DNA of 35,679 bases, taken from positions 1 through 35,679 of the forward strand of contig NZ_MUFB01000001.1 of assembly GCF_001996005.1 (NCBI RefSeq). The letters run 5' to 3'. The position numbers were made by a program, and so were the translations under genes. Under the pieces are notes generated by a model. That model saw nothing but the letters and a program-made list of their open reading frames with translations. It was not told the DNA's origin and did not search any database. The first letter of the stretch is position 1, and every line of letters starts with the position of its first letter. This DNA is from Salinivibrio siamensis (GTDB lineage: Bacteria > Pseudomonadota > Gammaproteobacteria > Enterobacterales > Vibrionaceae). Shown piece after piece: positions 35,500 through 35,679 of this stretch.

Positions 35500-35679
35500 C
35501 TAGCGCTGACGTTTTACCCGCCGTAAGTGCACCGTGATTTCCTCGCGATCATGGTACAGATGCTTCGCGCGCATTTCATACGCCACCTTGTAGTCATCAA
35601 GAAATGCACCTAAGGTGTCGAGGTTCTCCGTCACCTGCTCATAGCGGCGGCTCATGGGCAATTTCAAATTAAATATTGC
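35500..35679 (-). CDS. rlmM: 23S rRNA 2'-O-ribose C2498 methyltransferase RlmM (C-terminal end, runs off the right edge)
   Basis: RlmM methylates the ribose of C2498 in 23S rRNA using SAM. Only the last 59 residues are in the window. They read IFNLKLPMSRRYEQVTENL and, after a helix, end in AKHLYHDREEITVHLRRVKR. This matches the C-terminus of the RlmM family (LKLPMKKRYEEV and LYHDREEVTVH in E. coli). The N-terminal THUMP-like and Rossmann parts lie outside. It converges on xni with 85 nt between the stops. Confidence 0.9.
   Translation of the reverse strand, partial: AIFNLKLPMSRRYEQVTENLDTLGAFLDDYKVAYEMRAKHLYHDREEITVHLRRVKRQR

Noticed and set aside
1-35679. Search for phage, transposon, integron, toxin-antitoxin, CRISPR or defence genes
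   Set aside because: All well-supported genes are conserved housekeeping or regulatory genes in expected order, and no repeats, integrases or transposase motifs were seen.

Overview
The window looks like core chromosome of a gammaproteobacterium of the family Vibrionaceae. Three things support this. The protein sequences are Vibrio-like (LpxA, FabZ, Skp, BamA, Syd, QueF). The large envelope operon runs frr-uppS-cdsA-dxr-rseP, whereas E. coli has dxr directly after frr. Finally, csrB sits close to syd, with yqcC/truC nearby. The base composition looks balanced, near 50% GC by eye, which would suit Salinivibrio or a relative, but that genus-level guess is weak. I see no mobile element, integrase, CRISPR array, tRNA or rRNA.

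Region 1 (1-18350, all on the minus strand, so transcribed right to left) is one long macromolecular-synthesis and envelope cluster: rpsB, tsf, pyrH, frr, uppS, cdsA, dxr, rseP, bamA, skp, lpxD, fabZ, lpxA, lpxB, rnhB, dnaE and the start of accA. It covers ribosome function, UMP phosphorylation, isoprenoid and undecaprenyl synthesis, phospholipid precursors, sigma-E signalling, outer-membrane protein assembly, lipid A, fatty acids and DNA replication. Genes are tightly packed or overlapping. Hairpins mark the rpsB/tsf, tsf/pyrH, frr/uppS and lpxD/fabZ junctions. rpsB has a leader of about 165 nt and a promoter with an extended -10 and a GC-rich discriminator, as expected for S2-autoregulated rpsB.

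Region 2 (18794-22717, plus strand) holds map, glnD and yaeH (UPF0325). dapD, which lies between glnD and yaeH in E. coli, is absent here.

Region 3 (22764-28994) holds truC and yqcC (minus), the DUF3549/DUF3301 pair (plus), and then an 877-base stretch without a protein gene. That stretch encodes a CsrB-family regulatory RNA on the minus strand, with a terminator, a promoter and an upstream palindrome matching the UvrY/VarA (GacA) box. After it come a DUF2789 gene, an unidentified 92-residue coiled-coil protein, a DUF2310 zinc-ribbon protein, syd (minus) and queF (plus).

Region 4 (29052-35679) holds a membrane TPR protein with a decayed GGDEF domain, a soluble diguanylate cyclase with intact GGEEF and I-site, the (p)ppGpp-responsive nucleosidase ppnN, the flap endonuclease xni, and the 3' end of rlmM on the minus strand.

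The most interesting part is regulatory: a Csr-sponging RNA with its activator site, and a c-di-GMP gene pair in the same neighbourhood. Both are variants of known systems. I found no convincing wholly new system.
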